13,867 nt of DNA, taken from an uncultured Chloroflexota bacterium. GTDB lineage: Bacteria; Chloroflexota; Dehalococcoidia; SAR202; UBA11138. Made by a program: the position numbers and the translations under genes. This document shows, one piece after another, positions 1 to 7,665 of the stretch (positions are counted from its first letter, which is position 1; every line of letters starts with the position of its first letter). The stretch covers positions 1 through 13,867 of the forward strand of contig CAJWRP010000009.1 of the NCBI GenBank assembly GCA_913046025.1, read 5' to 3'. Under the pieces are notes generated by a model. It searched no databases. It was not told the origin of the DNA and worked only from the letters and a program-made list of their open reading frames with translations.

Positions 1-50
1 GAATCCAGTGCCTCGTATTTGAAATTTCCACTGCCTATGATCGCGCTCAT
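1..50 (-). CDS. N-terminus of a probable NHL/six-bladed beta-propeller protein (partial, runs off the left edge)
   Basis: Only the first 16-17 codons are inside the window, reading M-S-A-I-I-G-S-G-N-F-K-Y-E-A-L-D. An ATG at 48-50 is preceded on the minus strand by AGGAG about eight bases upstream, a good ribosome binding site. The pattern G-S-G-x-[FY]-x-Y-E near the N-terminus is, from memory of the family, how many free-standing NHL-repeat (peptidyl-alpha-hydroxyglycine lyase-like) propeller proteins begin, but no propeller repeat itself is visible here. The start is well supported; the product name is tentative. It lies downstream of the hydantoinase on the same strand and has its own candidate promoter at 124-152. 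Confidence 0.5.
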   Translation of the reverse strand, partial: MSAIIGSGNFKYEALD

Positions 51-123
51 GTTTTACTCTCCTTGATGTGGCTAGACCGTTTTCGTGATACTTGCGTTAA
101 GACAACCATGTTATTTTAACCGT

Positions 124-152
124 ATGCTATAGATGGGAAAAACCCGTGTCAA
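124..152 (-). promoter_or_regulatory. candidate sigma70 promoter for the left-edge gene
   Basis: On the minus strand a perfect TTGACA (147-152) is followed after 17 bases by TAGCAT (124-129), or after 15 bases by TATAGC (126-131). It sits 27 bases past the hydantoinase stop and about 75 bases before the ATG at 50. The left-edge gene may therefore be transcribed independently of the hydantoinase. The -35 box is strong and the -10 is only fair. Confidence 0.4.
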
Positions 153-178
153 ATGCCAAAGATGTTTTCCAGAAAGCC

Positions 179-1615
179 TCAACAGGCAGGCCGAAACAGG
201 ATCTGCGGTGCTACCCTTCTGGACAGCCACTGGCCATATGATGGTTCTCCGAGCAACCTGCCGTCCTCAACAATGACCTTGCCTCTAAGAATGGTCATGA
301 CAGGGTAGCCGTGGCACTCAAATCCATCCCAGATTGAGTAGTCGGAATCGGCATGCAGGTCCTCCAGGCGTATGGTCTTGTTCAAATGTGGATCGAAGAT
401 TGTAATATCGGCGTCGCTGCCCGAGGCTATAGCGCCCTTTTGTGGGTACAGCCCTAGGATCTTGGCAGCGTTTGTTGATGTGATATCTACAAACCGCTCG
501 ATTGTCATGCGGTTGGTTGAAACGAATTTCGTATAGACGACGGGTATTCGAGTCTCTATGCCATTATGGCCTCCGCACACTGTCTCAATAGTGTTCCCGG
601 ACAGCTTAACGTCCTTGTACGTGGTGTATTCGTCTGTGGCAGTTGTGCTCAATGAGCCGTCGATGAGCGCCTCTTGAAGAGCGTCTCGGTCGGCTTCAAA
701 CTTGATTGCAGGGTAGGTGTGTATCGCCGTGCCCTCTGGCTGCTTGTAGTGATCGCTGGTAAAGTGAAGGTAATTGTGTAAAGCCTCGCCGTAGATAGGC
801 TGCCGTTTGCTCCTAGCTTCTGCGATCGCCCAGGCCCCCTCTTTGGCTGTCGTATGAACAAAATAGATCGCTGTTTCGGTATGCTTGGCCAGACGAATAA
901 TCTTTCGAAAGGCTATGTCTTCGGATATGTTATTGTGAACAAGATGAAGGTTGTAGCCCTGATCACTGCCCTCTCTCTTCAGCTTGCTTTCCATGAACTT
1001 CACAATGTCGTCGTCTTCGGCGTGGACCGCCATGATTCCACCGTGTTGGCCTACCTTTTCGAAGATCGCCCAGAGGTGACCGTAGCCTACTTTGGAACCG
1101 AAGGTCGTGAAGATTTTGAAACTGGCAATGCCAGACTGAATCGCTTCACCAATCTCTCCAATGGTTTCCCCAGACACCTCTCCGGCCAACGTGTAGTGAA
1201 AGGAGAAGTCCGTGTAGGAATGGCCTTTGAATACCTCCCTTCGGCTGTCTAGGCGATTCATGATGGAATTGCCAGACTGGTCTCCGGTTTCCGTTCCTGG
1301 CATGCCGCCCGCGAAGTCTATGAACGTTGTCACGCCGCCGAATGCGGCCGCACGACTTGCTGCCTCAGGAGATTGGGTCATCACACCCGGCCGACCGGCC
1401 CACGCCTCCGAGACAGATGTCGCGATGTGAGTGTGGGGCTCCACGCCGCCGGGCAGAACGTACTTTCCCGCAGCGTTTATTGTTCGATGAGCCTCCAATT
1501 CAATAGCGTTGCGCTCTGCAACCAGCACGATTCTTCCGTCTTCAATGCCGACATCAAAATCGCCAGCGCCGCTGGGCGTTACAACTTGACCATCTTTGAT
1601 TAGTAGGTCCAACAT
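179..1615 (-). CDS. D-hydantoinase / dihydropyrimidinase family cyclic amidohydrolase
   Basis: A 478-residue cytosolic metal-dependent hydrolase of the amidohydrolase superfamily. Such enzymes open the ring of dihydropyrimidines, hydantoins or other cyclic amides to N-carbamoyl or amide acids. The full ligand set is visible: H61 and H63 (E-P-H-T-H), carboxylated lysine K167 (A-S-F-K-I-F), H198 (A-V-H-A-E), H254 (F-V-H-T-T) and D328 (A-T-D-E-Y). Length matches dihydropyrimidinases. The D328 motif is A-T-D-E-Y-T-T-Y where classical members have T-D-H-C-P-F, so the substrate may differ. The ATG at 1613-1615 follows AGGTGA on the minus strand at good spacing. It is divergent from the MFS transporter at 1845, suggesting shared control and a shared substrate. 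The stop is TGA, which matters for the selenoprotein argument in this window. Family assignment is firm; the substrate is unknown. Confidence 0.9.
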   Translation of the reverse strand: MLDLLIKDGQVVTPSGAGDFDVGIEDGRIVLVAERNAIELEAHRTINAAGKYVLPGGVEPHTHIATSVSEAWAGRPGVMTQSPEAASRAAAFGGVTTFIDFAGGMPGTETGDQSGNSIMNRLDSRREVFKGHSYTDFSFHYTLAGEVSGETIGEIGEAIQSGIASFKIFTTFGSKVGYGHLWAIFEKVGQHGGIMAVHAEDDDIVKFMESKLKREGSDQGYNLHLVHNNISEDIAFRKIIRLAKHTETAIYFVHTTAKEGAWAIAEARSKRQPIYGEALHNYLHFTSDHYKQPEGTAIHTYPAIKFEADRDALQEALIDGSLSTTATDEYTTYKDVKLSGNTIETVCGGHNGIETRIPVVYTKFVSTNRMTIERFVDITSTNAAKILGLYPQKGAIASGSDADITIFDPHLNKTIRLEDLHADSDYSIWDGFECHGYPVMTILRGKVIVEDGRLLGEPSYGQWLSRRVAPQILFRPAC

Positions 1616-1844
1616 ACTTCATCACCTGGCAAAGAATATTCGTCAAAACGCAGAGAGTTCTCAACGAGAGTGAGCAAAGTCAATCACATATGGAAGCGAA
1701 GGTCAAAGTGATGCTTTTCACTGTCATTGGAGGGTGATGCCAATGCTCCGAATTGATATCATGCCTGCAGTTACACAGGATTGTATTTGGATGAGTGGAG
1801 GCCCGTGAATCAGAGAGCCAATTTCAAATTATCGATGGGTCGTA

Positions 1845-3047
1845 ATGGGGGTCTGGTTTACGTCGGCTGTCACGGCCTTCATGATCTCCAATACTCTTGG
1901 TGTGCTGCTTCCCTCCATTAGCGCGGAATTAGACCTTTCTCCTAGCGAACAAGGCCTGTTGGGCTCTGCGACATTCTGGGGCAACCTGTTCCTGGCAATC
2001 CCTTTGAGTTGGTGGGTATCAAAGTTCAGACCCAAGATGTTGACATTTGTCACCCTTTTGCTTGGAACGGCTTTCATATTCATACAGGCAATTGCTCCAC
2101 TATTTCTCCTCTTATTTTTGGGAAGACTCGGTTTCGGAATAACGATTTTGGTCAGAGAACCAGCCAGGGCGCACCTCATAAGGCAGTGGTTTTCGGCAGA
2201 TGAGGCCGTCGTAGTTAACGGCTTCGCGAACATGCTCTTTGGCATCGTGGTGGGTGGTGGCCTAGTCCTGACGCCGATTCTACTAGGGTACCTGGAGAAC
2301 GATTGGAGGGTAGTTCTCTACGTTTACACATGCATATTTTCCCTGTTGGCCTTTGTGTGGATTGTCCTGGGTAGGGAACGCTCTCTGGAGAGCCGAACTG
2401 TCCAAGAGGAGGAATTCCATGGAAATCTGCTCAAGTCCGCGCTCTCGTACCGTGATATCTGGATAGCTGGCCTTGGATTTGCCGGTGCCACCATGTCCTT
2501 CGCGGCATTCATAAACTTCTATCCAACGCTGATGTTAGAAGAGTACCAGATTCCGCTCAGGTGGTCGGGAGGAATTTTGGCCCTAGGCATTTTCATGGGA
2601 GGTCCCTCTGGACTTCTGGTCAGTTACTATGTTTCCAGGACGGGCAAACGCAGACGAATTCTCCAGGCCTTCGGATTGTTGATGGTGTTGAGTTACATCG
2701 GTATGACGACTACCAATTCCCTGCCGCTCTTGTTCTTCTTTAATTTTGTGAACGGCATTAGCTGGGGATTCTTTCCCATTCTTTACTCGGTGCCTTTTGT
2801 ACTCAAAAATATTCGCACCAGGGAACTTGCGATCGCCGTCTCTTTTCTTACTTTTGCCCTATCTTTTGGCTCCATATTTGGGTCGATTTTGACGGGATAT
2901 ATTCAAGAGGTGACAGGAGATCTGCAGCTTGCTCTGTTGGTTCTCAGCTTCACGGGCATCACACTGACCATAGCAGGGTCTCTGCTTCGCCTGCCTGGGA
3001 CTACGATCAGTGAGGCAACAGAACCTGAAGTTCAGTCTGCCTCTTAA
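1845..3047 (+). CDS. MFS transporter (N-terminal start uncertain)
   Basis: A 400-residue polytopic inner-membrane protein with about twelve hydrophobic segments and a charged central loop at residues 176-200, the layout of the major facilitator superfamily. Residues 93-115 carry G-R-L-G-F-G and R-E-P-A-R-A-H, the charged segment around helix 4 seen in secondary anion and organic-acid carriers. A second cytoplasmic loop at 265-271 (R-T-G-K-R-R-R) fits MFS symmetry. The ATG at 1845 has no Shine-Dalgarno. The same frame already reads Y-R-W-V-V, a usual MFS lead-in, just upstream from about 1830, with no ATG, GTG or TTG back to the stop at 1806. A GTG at 1805 after GGAGG lies in another frame. 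The true start may be hidden by an indel. Likely carries the substrate of the neighbouring hydrolases; this is inferred from position. Confidence 0.85.
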   Translation: MGVWFTSAVTAFMISNTLGVLLPSISAELDLSPSEQGLLGSATFWGNLFLAIPLSWWVSKFRPKMLTFVTLLLGTAFIFIQAIAPLFLLLFLGRLGFGITILVREPARAHLIRQWFSADEAVVVNGFANMLFGIVVGGGLVLTPILLGYLENDWRVVLYVYTCIFSLLAFVWIVLGRERSLESRTVQEEEFHGNLLKSALSYRDIWIAGLGFAGATMSFAAFINFYPTLMLEEYQIPLRWSGGILALGIFMGGPSGLLVSYYVSRTGKRRRILQAFGLLMVLSYIGMTTTNSLPLLFFFNFVNGISWGFFPILYSVPFVLKNIRTRELAIAVSFLTFALSFGSIFGSILTGYIQEVTGDLQLALLVLSFTGITLTIAGSLLRLPGTTISEATEPEVQSAS

Positions 3048-3112
3048 ACCTAGAAATGAATAAAGTCGCTGCTTGAGACTGCCTAACGACTTAGCCTGTA
3101 TGCACAGCAGGC

Positions 3113-3139
3113 GACCTTATCGTCTGGTCAAGATAGGTC
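3113..3139. terminator. possible bidirectional hairpin between convergent genes
   Basis: GACCTTATC (3113-3121) and GATAGGTC (3132-3139) form an eight-pair stem with one bulged T and a ten-base loop. It lies in the 97-base gap between the convergent MFS and nitroreductase genes, followed on the plus strand by a short T-rich run at 3141-3146. A shorter GCCTG/CAGGC pair sits just before it. No long U-tract is present, so this is only a candidate. Confidence 0.3.
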
Positions 3140-3144
3140 ATTTA

Positions 3145-3789
3145 TTAAGACGTCGTTTCCTCTGAGGCGCCCCACTTGTCGTAAAAAGTGACCTCACCTA
3201 TCGGCTTTCGTTTGCTGCCACCAAAGCCTTCGCCTTCCATCGGATAGCCCAATGGTATTAAGGCAACCGTATGAATTCTCTCAGGAATGCCAAGAATCTC
3301 CTTAATTTCCTGCTCGTGCAGGGTGTGCAATGTAGTAAGGACCGTGCCTAAGCCAAGGGACCGTGAAGTTAACAACAGGTTTTGAACCGCAGGATATATG
3401 GATGCCCCTTCCGTCACCGTCGACAAGCCGCCAAAACCTAAGTCTTGATCGATGCAGACCAGTATCACTACGGGTATGTCTGCCATCCCTTTGCCAAGGT
3501 CTCCACCCGACCTGTAGGCCTCCTGTTCGCGTAACGACTCATCCACAGACGCCATCCATGCACTCAGGTACCACTCGCCGAGACGGCGCTTAGTTTGGTC
3601 GTCCCGTATCACGATGAATCTCCAAGGCTGCCGGTTGCCGCCGCTGGGAGCTCTGACAGCCGCCTTCAAAATAGTCCTCACGTCGTCATGGGACACGGGC
3701 CTCGTCGAAAAATGTCTGGTTGATCTCTGGGAGTAGATGGCGTCCAGCAGACTGATGTCCTCTGTTGGATTCGATCTATTGTTAGGCAT
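3145..3789 (-). CDS. nitroreductase family FMN oxidoreductase
   Basis: A 214-residue soluble flavoprotein of the nitroreductase fold, which uses NAD(P)H and FMN to reduce nitro groups, quinones, enones or imine-type substrates. FMN-binding elements are visible: R-S-T-R at 22-25, A-P-S-G-G-N-R-Q-P-W at 47-56 and the late L-G-x-G followed by G-Y-P at 181-183. Length is typical for single-domain dimeric members. The ATG at 3787-3789 lies only six bases after the stop of the MmgE/PrpD gene, so the two are almost certainly co-transcribed and translationally linked; the ribosome binding site itself is weak. It is the last gene of the minus-strand cluster. Its role is probably a redox step on an intermediate of that pathway, which is inference. 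The physiological substrate is not predictable. Confidence 0.88.
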   Translation of the reverse strand: MPNNRSNPTEDISLLDAIYSQRSTRHFSTRPVSHDDVRTILKAAVRAPSGGNRQPWRFIVIRDDQTKRRLGEWYLSAWMASVDESLREQEAYRSGGDLGKGMADIPVVILVCIDQDLGFGGLSTVTEGASIYPAVQNLLLTSRSLGLGTVLTTLHTLHEQEIKEILGIPERIHTVALIPLGYPMEGEGFGGSKRKPIGEVTFYDKWGASEETTS

Positions 3790-3795
3790 AGATAA

Positions 3796-5166
3796 TCATG
3801 AGCTCAATCCAGACTTGGGACCGCCTACCAGTGACGTCAGCTCTCGTATGTCGGACATGCTATCTAGTCTGGCCACGGCGTCGACCACCTGATCGGCCTT
3901 GGCCTGCCCGAGAATGTCTCCGGCGAGGTAGTGGAATTTTGCCACAACCTCATCCCTGGAAATCCGGTTCCCGTAGTCGCCCCTTAGACTCGAGGCTGTC
4001 TGTCCTTTGATTTCTCTGCCGTCCCTAAGTTTTACTGTGGCAACTGCCAATGGCCCCTCGTTGATAGGCGAGACTGGTTTGTCTCCCATATTTACCTGTA
4101 TTCTGGACGCCAGTTCCTTTACCCGGTCATCTTGTATCGTGTCGGGATAGAATGCTTCCAATCTGGCCTCTCCCTTCACCAATAGGGCAGATACGGCATA
4201 GGGAACGTTGAATTTGGCAGCCAGCATGTTGTCCGGGTATTCTCCGAACATTCCTACCAGGATAGGTGAAGGGACGTCGATTTCTACAGACTCCACTTCG
4301 TTCGCACTGAATTCCTGTTTCTGACGGGCATCCATGACAGCCTCAACAGAGGGGTGGTTTAGACGACAGCAGGCGTACATCTTGAAATAGTTCTGTTGGA
4401 TGCGGTATTCGCCTCCAAGCCCTTCGACTACCTGCTCCTGGTGGAAGCTGTCTGCCAGAATCTTTTCGTAGACATCCGAGGGACCGTCTGCCAGCGCGGT
4501 GAAACCACAACGGGAAAGATGCACAGCCAGTATTCCTTGGAATCCCGATCGGCCCGGGTAAAGATTGCGGACGGTTGCCCCTTGGAACGCGGGCGTCCAA
4601 GTGTTGGCTGGACTCATGGAGGCGGACAAGTTAATGACCTGTTTGATCTGATCAGCGTTGAAGTCATTCAGCTTTGCCACAGCCGTCGCCGTGCCCATTG
4701 TTCCCCACAGACCATGCGAATGTACATGCAGCCTGGGCCTGGTAGCGCCGCCCAAACGCGAGCAGACCTCGTAACCAACCAGCGCGGCCTCCATCAGCTT
4801 TCGCCCAGAAAGGCCCATCTCTTCTGCGACGGCAATTGCGCCGGGTACGGTGTGAATCGACGGATGCCCTCCACCAAAACGATTGCCCTCGTCCACTTCG
4901 AGGGACACACCTTCAGTCGCATTGATTAACGTGGCCATCATCGGCTCGGCCATGAACTCGCGGCCGATGATGGTGGCCGTCGCTGGGCCGGAGCGCGCCG
5001 AGAGAGTTTCAGCGAGAGCCCTGTTTTCGGGTAGTCTGCTGCCAGCCAGCATGGCGCCGATGGTGTCCAAAACGACATCTTTGACAGCCTCAACAGCCTC
5101 CGGACTCAGGTCCTCGAAGCCTGTTTGGGCTGCGAATTGGGAAAGTTTGTCGAGATAATCGCTCAT
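3796..5166 (-). CDS. MmgE/PrpD family protein (2-methylcitrate dehydratase-like)
   Basis: A 456-residue cytosolic protein of the MmgE/PrpD superfamily, which holds 2-methylcitrate dehydratase, cis-aconitate decarboxylase and iminodisuccinate epimerase. It has the helical N-terminal domain with A-T-E-G-V-S-L-E-V-D-E-G (residues 83-94) and G-G-G-H-P-S (98-103), the H-V-H-S-H-G-L-W-G segment (147-155) and the F-K-M-Y-A-C-C-R-L-N-H-P segment (261-272). These place D92, H101, the 149/151 histidines and K262 at the positions expected for the active site. ATG at 5164-5166 follows AGAGGT on the minus strand. There is a 99-base gap to the upstream amidase, containing an AT-rich stretch with a weak promoter-like TTGGAC (5238-5243) and TATATT (5213-5218) at 19-base spacing. 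The nitroreductase follows after six bases. No PrpB/PrpC genes are present, so propionate metabolism is not supported and another polar acid substrate is likely. Confidence 0.88.
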   Translation of the reverse strand: MSDYLDKLSQFAAQTGFEDLSPEAVEAVKDVVLDTIGAMLAGSRLPENRALAETLSARSGPATATIIGREFMAEPMMATLINATEGVSLEVDEGNRFGGGHPSIHTVPGAIAVAEEMGLSGRKLMEAALVGYEVCSRLGGATRPRLHVHSHGLWGTMGTATAVAKLNDFNADQIKQVINLSASMSPANTWTPAFQGATVRNLYPGRSGFQGILAVHLSRCGFTALADGPSDVYEKILADSFHQEQVVEGLGGEYRIQQNYFKMYACCRLNHPSVEAVMDARQKQEFSANEVESVEIDVPSPILVGMFGEYPDNMLAAKFNVPYAVSALLVKGEARLEAFYPDTIQDDRVKELASRIQVNMGDKPVSPINEGPLAVATVKLRDGREIKGQTASSLRGDYGNRISRDEVVAKFHYLAGDILGQAKADQVVDAVARLDSMSDIRELTSLVGGPKSGLSS

Positions 5167-5265
5167 TATCTACCTCTTTTTTTAATTACCAGCCTGTGAT
5201 CTCTAACGAACAAATATAAAAATTTGGTTGTCACTGTGTCCAAGGCGGCTCATGCGCAACACAGC

Positions 5266-6462
5266 CTAGGAGGCCATGGACTCTGCGATATCGGCAGTAA
5301 ATTTGATAAGTGCCTCGTCGCTGCCCCTGGCTCCGATGATCGACAGGCCAACTGGAAGGCCGTCGACCTCTCCCAGCGGGAGGCTAATCTGGGGCGCACC
5401 GATGGTTCCAGCGATGCAAGTTAGCGCCGTGTTGCGAGATCGAACGTCAAGACGTTCCGACATTCGCTCGCCCTTTATAGGAGCAGGTGACACGGTCGTC
5501 GGAAGACATGCGAAGGTGCCGTCGGAAAGCAACTCCTCCATTCGGTATACGATCTTGCCTCTTGCGGCCTGAGCCTCTTCTACTGCGGCATCGGTTATTG
5601 ATCGGCCCAGGGAATAGCCTTCCGCCACGTACATGGCGAAGCGAGGGTTCACGCTATCGATCCAGTCCTTCGCCGTCTCCCAGGCCTCGTGCATCTGCAA
5701 AACGCCCTGCTGCGATGACCAGTCCATTAGCGAGGTCGTGGATAACCTCTCACTTCTGGATTCGCCTATCAAGGAAGAAAGACTCTCCAATGCAGGTTGC
5801 AGGGCTTTGGCGACTGAATCATCCGCCAAGGCAAACGCGTCCTCGGCGATGACCAGTCGGCGAATGGTCGTGTCTGTCGTCTTACTCTGAAGCAGGATGG
5901 CGCCGACGCGGGCGAAGGTATTCACGTCACGTGCAAACCAGCCTATGGTGTCGTAGCTCGGGGCTTGCAGCAGAATGCCGTCCAGCGGAATGCGCCCGTG
6001 GGTAGGTCTAAGGCCGTACACTCCACAGAAACTGGACGGAACGCGGACGGATCCGCCGGTGTCTGAGCCCAGGGCGAAATCCACCAATCCACCAGCCACC
6101 GCAGCCACCGATCCGCTGGAGGAACCGCCGGGCACTCGGTCAGGCGCGCGGGGATTCACAGGAGTGCCGTAGTGCGCGTTCTCTCCAAATATGCCTCGCG
6201 TCAGCTCGTCTGTAATGGTCTTGCCTACCATGGTCGCGCCAGCCTGAACAAGACTATCCACACAACAGGCGGTGCGTTCCGCCGGTTCGTGAGTGGCTTT
6301 CCAATCAGGGTTGCCGCCGCCGGTGACGTAGCCAGCCACGTCGAAGATGTCTTTAGCGGCAAAGGTCAGCCCTGATAGCGGCCCGTCGGCGAGCCCTTCG
6401 AGATAGGCATCAGAATCTTTGCAAAAGGCGTTGAGGGTGTCATTAATCTTTATTTGCGGCAT
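5266..6462 (-). CDS. amidase-signature enzyme (short form)
   Basis: A 398-residue amidase-signature hydrolase, which cleaves carboxamides to acid plus ammonia or amine with a Ser-cisSer-Lys triad. K37 lies in F-A-A-K-D, the cis-serine in G-G-S-S-S-G-S (112-118, S114/S115), and the nucleophile is S138 in G-S-D-T-G-G-S-V-R. It is shorter than GatA-type enzymes (about 480), lacking part of the C-terminal segment, and resembles the compact amidase-1 or indoleacetamide-hydrolase group. There is no signal peptide, so it is cytosolic. ATG at 6460-6462 follows AGGGAT on the minus strand, only three bases after the stop of the amidohydrolase gene, so the two are coupled. It is the second amidase of this cluster and differs clearly from the first, suggesting two successive hydrolysis steps or two substrates. 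The substrate is unknown. Confidence 0.9.
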   Translation of the reverse strand: MPQIKINDTLNAFCKDSDAYLEGLADGPLSGLTFAAKDIFDVAGYVTGGGNPDWKATHEPAERTACCVDSLVQAGATMVGKTITDELTRGIFGENAHYGTPVNPRAPDRVPGGSSSGSVAAVAGGLVDFALGSDTGGSVRVPSSFCGVYGLRPTHGRIPLDGILLQAPSYDTIGWFARDVNTFARVGAILLQSKTTDTTIRRLVIAEDAFALADDSVAKALQPALESLSSLIGESRSERLSTTSLMDWSSQQGVLQMHEAWETAKDWIDSVNPRFAMYVAEGYSLGRSITDAAVEEAQAARGKIVYRMEELLSDGTFACLPTTVSPAPIKGERMSERLDVRSRNTALTCIAGTIGAPQISLPLGEVDGLPVGLSIIGARGSDEALIKFTADIAESMAS

Positions 6463-6465
6463 CTT

Positions 6466-7608
6466 TTATCCCTGTCTGTTTTCGTCGGTGGACTGCAGCC
6501 CGAGAACTCTTGCGGCTGTTCCGCCCATGATCAGTTCCAATTCGTTAGGAGAGAGAAACTCACAATATTTCTCGATCCAGTCCCGGGACTGGCGATAAGT
6601 GCAGTGCCGATTCTGGAAAGGCATGTCCGTGCCCCACATCAGGCGATCGGCCCCTATCCGGCTTACCATCTCCTCTAGTGTCGGCCTTGCCTCATCATAC
6701 GGGAAGTCGAAAATGTCGCCGATTCGTACCGGGAAGCAGAGCTCTATGCTGAGGTTCGGGTTGTCGAACGGCTCCCATATTGAGTCCGGTAAGCGTATCT
6801 TGCCACCCTCTAAAAAGGAGCGATACGGAAACCCATGCGTTATGCTGCATACCGCGTCTGGGTATCGGTCCATCCACCTCATTAGTATCCTCATCTCATC
6901 CAGGTAACCGCCTAGATTTTCCGAAGACGACTCACCTTTGTGGTTTCCTGGGCCTGGCCCTAGCGAAAAGAAGATGGGGACATTGAGAGACGTAGCCGCC
7001 TCCCAAAAGGGTCTGAACAAGCCGTCATCCCACGGATCGGAGCTGACGAGATAAGCGTTTGGATTGAACTTGATTGCGTGCAGGCCATAGCTGGTTATCG
7101 AGGTCGTCAGTTCCGCGATAACCGAGTCCACGTCATCGCGAATACGCCACTCGTCCACAGGGGCCATGGATCTGAGGCGGTCGGGAAAGGCCCTGACACA
7201 CTCCGCGAGGTACGCGCTATCCCGCCCAAGCATGGGGTTCGTGTGAAGCAGCGCCATGTCGACCCCGGCGTGATCCATCTCTGAAATAAGGCTTTGGGGC
7301 GTAAATTCACAATTCCTCAGGTTGGGCGGATAGTAGTGCTTGGTGTAATCCTCCCCATTGATTGTCCAGACCACACGCCCCGCATCATGATCGATGCGCA
7401 GGTTTACGTTGGGAGGCGCAGATAGGCCTTTCGTTCCCTCTTGGGCAAGGGCCTCCGACGAAGCAAGCGACCTATCTCGGAGGCGAAAGGCGGGCATGTA
7501 GTGCCCGGCCTGTCCCGCCTGAACCCATTGGAGATGCTCCTCTGAACTGGCATAGCCGTTGGCGCTGTCAGCCGGTTCAAAGCAGTAGGCATGTGAGTCG
7601 ATAATCAT
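6466..7608 (-). CDS. amidohydrolase-2 family (Amidohydro_2) protein with H-x-Y in place of H-x-H
   Basis: A 380-residue TIM-barrel protein of the amidohydrolase-2 type (ACMSD, LigY and gamma-resorcylate decarboxylase relatives), which decarboxylate or hydrolyse carboxylated substrates, usually with a single divalent metal. Counting from the ATG, the N-terminal motif is I-D-S-H-A-Y, so the second metal histidine of H-x-H is tyrosine (H6, Y8). The later T-H-G (H258) and W-G-T-D-M-P (D328) are kept, and the strand that often ends in a histidine reads V-P-I-F-F-S-L-G. The metal site is therefore reduced or altered. I chose the ATG at 7606-7608 over the TTG one codon upstream because GAGGT on the minus strand lies seven bases before it. 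It sits between two amidases, three bases from the downstream one. Decarboxylase or hydrolase cannot be decided. Confidence 0.82.
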   Translation of the reverse strand: MIIDSHAYCFEPADSANGYASSEEHLQWVQAGQAGHYMPAFRLRDRSLASSEALAQEGTKGLSAPPNVNLRIDHDAGRVVWTINGEDYTKHYYPPNLRNCEFTPQSLISEMDHAGVDMALLHTNPMLGRDSAYLAECVRAFPDRLRSMAPVDEWRIRDDVDSVIAELTTSITSYGLHAIKFNPNAYLVSSDPWDDGLFRPFWEAATSLNVPIFFSLGPGPGNHKGESSSENLGGYLDEMRILMRWMDRYPDAVCSITHGFPYRSFLEGGKIRLPDSIWEPFDNPNLSIELCFPVRIGDIFDFPYDEARPTLEEMVSRIGADRLMWGTDMPFQNRHCTYRQSRDWIEKYCEFLSPNELELIMGGTAARVLGLQSTDENRQG

Positions 7609-7665
7609 CAAGCTGACCTCGCCTTAACTAAAACTAACTTTTTCAGGTGCGACGCCAGAGCGTTG

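Noticed and set aside
854..1252. Plus-strand 132-codon frame
   Set aside because: It lies antisense to the hydantoinase, which carries all metal ligands in order.
4396..4929. Plus-strand 177-codon frame
   Set aside because: It lies wholly antisense to the MmgE/PrpD gene, whose motifs are intact.
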